NCBI GenBank assembly: GCA_001897855.1
Contig: MKUO01000001.1
Location: 248,001-312,000 of the forward strand
DNA from: Bacteroidetes bacterium 43-93
Lineage (GTDB): Bacteria; Bacteroidota; Bacteroidia; Chitinophagales; Chitinophagaceae
DNA: 64,000 nt
Direction: 5' to 3'
Below, in pieces: positions 60,219 through 64,000 of the stretch. How positions within the stretch are numbered: the stretch's first letter is position 1; every line of letters starts with the position of its first letter. The position numbers and the translations under genes were made by a program. The notes under the pieces were generated by a model that had not been told where the DNA came from, did not search any database, and saw nothing but the letters and a program-made list of their open reading frames with translations.

Positions 60219-61637
60219 ATGCCATTTATTAAAAATAAATACTCACTACTGATAGGGTGCATGTTGGTGCTGGCATCTTGTGGTATACATAAGCAATATC
60301 ATCGGCCCGATCTGCAATTGCCCGATCAGTTTCATGGTGCTCATAATACCAATGATACAGCAAGCGTTGCCAATATTGGCTGGCGTAGTTTTTTTGCAGA
60401 TCCTCAATTGCAAAGTCTTATAGAAAAGGGCTTGCAGTATAATTATGATCTGCTGATAGCATTAAAGCATATTGATGCGGCCAACCAGCAATTAAAGCAA
60501 GCCAAACAGCTGTTATTGCCAGATGCCGACTTTCTTGCGAATTACCAGCTTACCCGCCCATCAGATAATAGCCTTAACGGAATTACTGCGCAGAGTTTTT
60601 TACACTCTACTTATATAGAAAATTACAACGCACAGATATCTATATCCTGGGAAGCTGATATATGGGGTAAACTTGGGTTGCAAAAACAAACAGCCGTAGC
60701 ACAGTATATGCAGACTTACGAGGCAGGGCAGGCAGTGCAGACCCGTCTTATCTCTGATATTGCGCAGGGCTACTATAACCTGGAAATGTACGACAAGCAA
60801 TTAGCTGTGGCAGAAAGCAATCTTGCGCTGGCTGATAGTATTGTATTAATGACCAGGTTGCAACGGGATGCAGGTAACGTTACAACGCTTGCTTTGGAGC
60901 AGGCTGAAGCACAACGCCAGGTTGCAGCGGCATTGGTACCTGCTATAAGCAGAAGTATCTCTTTACAGGAAAATGCCCTGAATATATTGACAGGTGCTAT
61001 GCCCGGCGAGAATATCGGTAGGGCACAATTAGATGATCAGTATATTAAAGATGACCTTGCTGCCGGGATCCCGGTACAAATGGTTAATCGCAGGCCAGAT
61101 GTGCGTGCTGCAGAGCTGGGCTTGGTTGCAGCTAATAAGAAAGTAGGGATAGCGAAGGCGGAAATGTATCCTGCGCTTAATATAACGGCTGCCGGCGGTA
61201 TCAACTCTTTTAAAGCAAGTAATTGGTTTAGCATACCTGCTTCGTTATTTGGCCTTGCAGCAGGGAGCCTGGCACAACCTTTACTGCAGCATAGGACCTT
61301 GAAAACCCGTTATAAAGTTGCGCAAATCCAGCGAGATGAATCTGTTTTGGAGTTCAGGCAATCTGTCCTGAAAGCCGTTGGCGAAGTGTCAGACGCACTC
61401 ATTAGCATAGACAGGACAAAAGAACAAAAGGACTTATTGACCAGCAGGGTTAAAACTTTGCATACCGCAGTGTCAGATGCGCAGATGCTATTTAATAGTG
61501 GCCTTGCAACGTACCTGGAAGTAATAACAGCACAATCTAATGCCTTGCAGGCGGAGCTTGATCTTGCTTCTATACAGAAACAACAGATGTATGCAGCTAT
61601 AGACCTGTACCGTGCTACGGGTGGAGGAAGGAATTGA
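60219..61637 (+). CDS. RND efflux outer-membrane factor (NodT family lipoprotein), second pump
   Basis: A 472-residue OprM-like channel. Signal YSLLIGCMLVLASC, a lipobox with Cys near residue 21. Both OEP halves are present: WRSFFADPQLQSLIEKGLQYN, ISWEADIWGKLGLQKQ, and MVNRRPDVRAAELGLVAANK, KAEMYPALNI (key residues RRPDVRAAE, YPALN). The end has RATGGG. It lies 22 bp after the permease and completes the tripartite pump. A hairpin terminator follows at 61667. Confidence 0.94.
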   Translation: MPFIKNKYSLLIGCMLVLASCGIHKQYHRPDLQLPDQFHGAHNTNDTASVANIGWRSFFADPQLQSLIEKGLQYNYDLLIALKHIDAANQQLKQAKQLLLPDADFLANYQLTRPSDNSLNGITAQSFLHSTYIENYNAQISISWEADIWGKLGLQKQTAVAQYMQTYEAGQAVQTRLISDIAQGYYNLEMYDKQLAVAESNLALADSIVLMTRLQRDAGNVTTLALEQAEAQRQVAAALVPAISRSISLQENALNILTGAMPGENIGRAQLDDQYIKDDLAAGIPVQMVNRRPDVRAAELGLVAANKKVGIAKAEMYPALNITAAGGINSFKASNWFSIPASLFGLAAGSLAQPLLQHRTLKTRYKVAQIQRDESVLEFRQSVLKAVGEVSDALISIDRTKEQKDLLTSRVKTLHTAVSDAQMLFNSGLATYLEVITAQSNALQAELDLASIQKQQMYAAIDLYRATGGGRN

Positions 61638-61666
61638 TTTTATTCGCTATTATAAGGTGTACTATT

Positions 61667-61694
61667 GGAAGTCATTGAACATTCAATGACTTCC
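61667..61694 (+). terminator. Terminator of the second RND operon
   Basis: A perfect hairpin: GGAAGTCATTGAA, loop CA, TTCAATGACTTCC, followed by ATCCCTTTCTTATTT. The U tract is interrupted. The following 230 bp to 61926 hold a TAATTTTG box (61858-61865) that fits the -7 element of the spt promoter; its -33 box is weak. Confidence 0.75.
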
Positions 61695-61917
61695 ATCCCT
61701 TTCTTATTTATCCGGTTAGGACCTATTTCTATATGTTGAATGATTTATCCTCATATAGTTGTACATATATCTCCTATAATAATTCCCGGTATTATTTATA
61801 TCATTTTTTTGCAACAACATAGATAAAACTGATAGAGGTTTATGGATAATAAATCTATAATTTTGGACCAAAATACATTTTTAGTCGAAAACTAAAATGT
61901 TCAAATAGTATCATTAA

Positions 61918-64000
<2,083 letters not shown>

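Noticed and set aside
55801-61637. Second pump as recent duplicate of the first
   Set aside because: Motifs and N termini differ throughout, so they are ancient paralogues rather than a duplication.

Overview
The window is chromosomal DNA of a Bacteroidota bacterium, most likely of the Chitinophagaceae/Sphingobacteriia type. The reasons are a SusC/SusD pair, a type IX secretion C-terminal sorting domain, serine palmitoyltransferase for sphingolipids, LytS/LytTR and propeller-type sensor kinases, NodT-type RND efflux operons, few Shine-Dalgarno sequences, and several promoters of the TTTG-N19/20-TAnnTTTG type. No rRNA, CRISPR array, transposase, integrase or phage gene was seen. One intact tRNA (tRNA-Leu, anticodon GAG) lies at the left end.

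Layout. 1-8525 is mostly housekeeping: the end of a sensor kinase, tRNA-Leu, a leftward group (pdhA, a TPR protein, ribH, a LutA-like Fe-S protein, a GT-C membrane glycosyltransferase), then recF and a PAS/GAF sensor rightward. 8526-9635 is gene-poor and holds a 10-bp tandem repeat, a 13-bp inverted repeat pair and two small leftward genes. 9636-11807 has a T9SS-secreted protein and an ArsR/SRPBCC operon. 12004-17783 is a complete RND efflux operon, with two small unrecognised secreted proteins upstream. 19037-22372 has a DUF488 protein and a TetR-SDR-MFS cluster in which each gene is preceded by the same ATACC-N4-GGTAT operator. 22505-29312 is a tight five-gene operon that looks like sugar-acid catabolism (ThDP enzyme, enolase-superfamily dehydratase, FAD/Fe-S oxidase, PPC-domain protein) and ends in a homologue of Anabaena sensory rhodopsin transducer. 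29388-37677 holds an XRE-pentapeptide protein, a PEP mutase-family lyase, a SusCD lipoprotein locus without glycoside hydrolases, and an SDR.

37962-46698 is the most unusual region. It encodes a PapD-like periplasmic chaperone, three small secreted proteins resembling fibre subunits, a 933-residue outer-membrane protein laid out like an usher (Ig-like N domains, beta-barrel, two C-terminal Ig/SdrD-like domains), and several unknown proteins. I read it as a candidate chaperone-usher-like surface fibre system of Bacteroidota. It is flanked by a divergent two-component pair (a receiver-CRP fusion and a PAS histidine kinase) and by a candidate small RNA.

50004-54897 has a BON-domain protein, a 3'-tRNA-like remnant, and an AT-rich divergent pair of a propeller histidine kinase and a LytTR regulator. 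55085-61637 is a second RND efflux operon under a TetR repressor, with TTAACA-type operators before both the repressor and the pump. 61927-64000 begins a sphingolipid operon: serine palmitoyltransferase overlapped by a GNAT-like acyltransferase that runs off the window.
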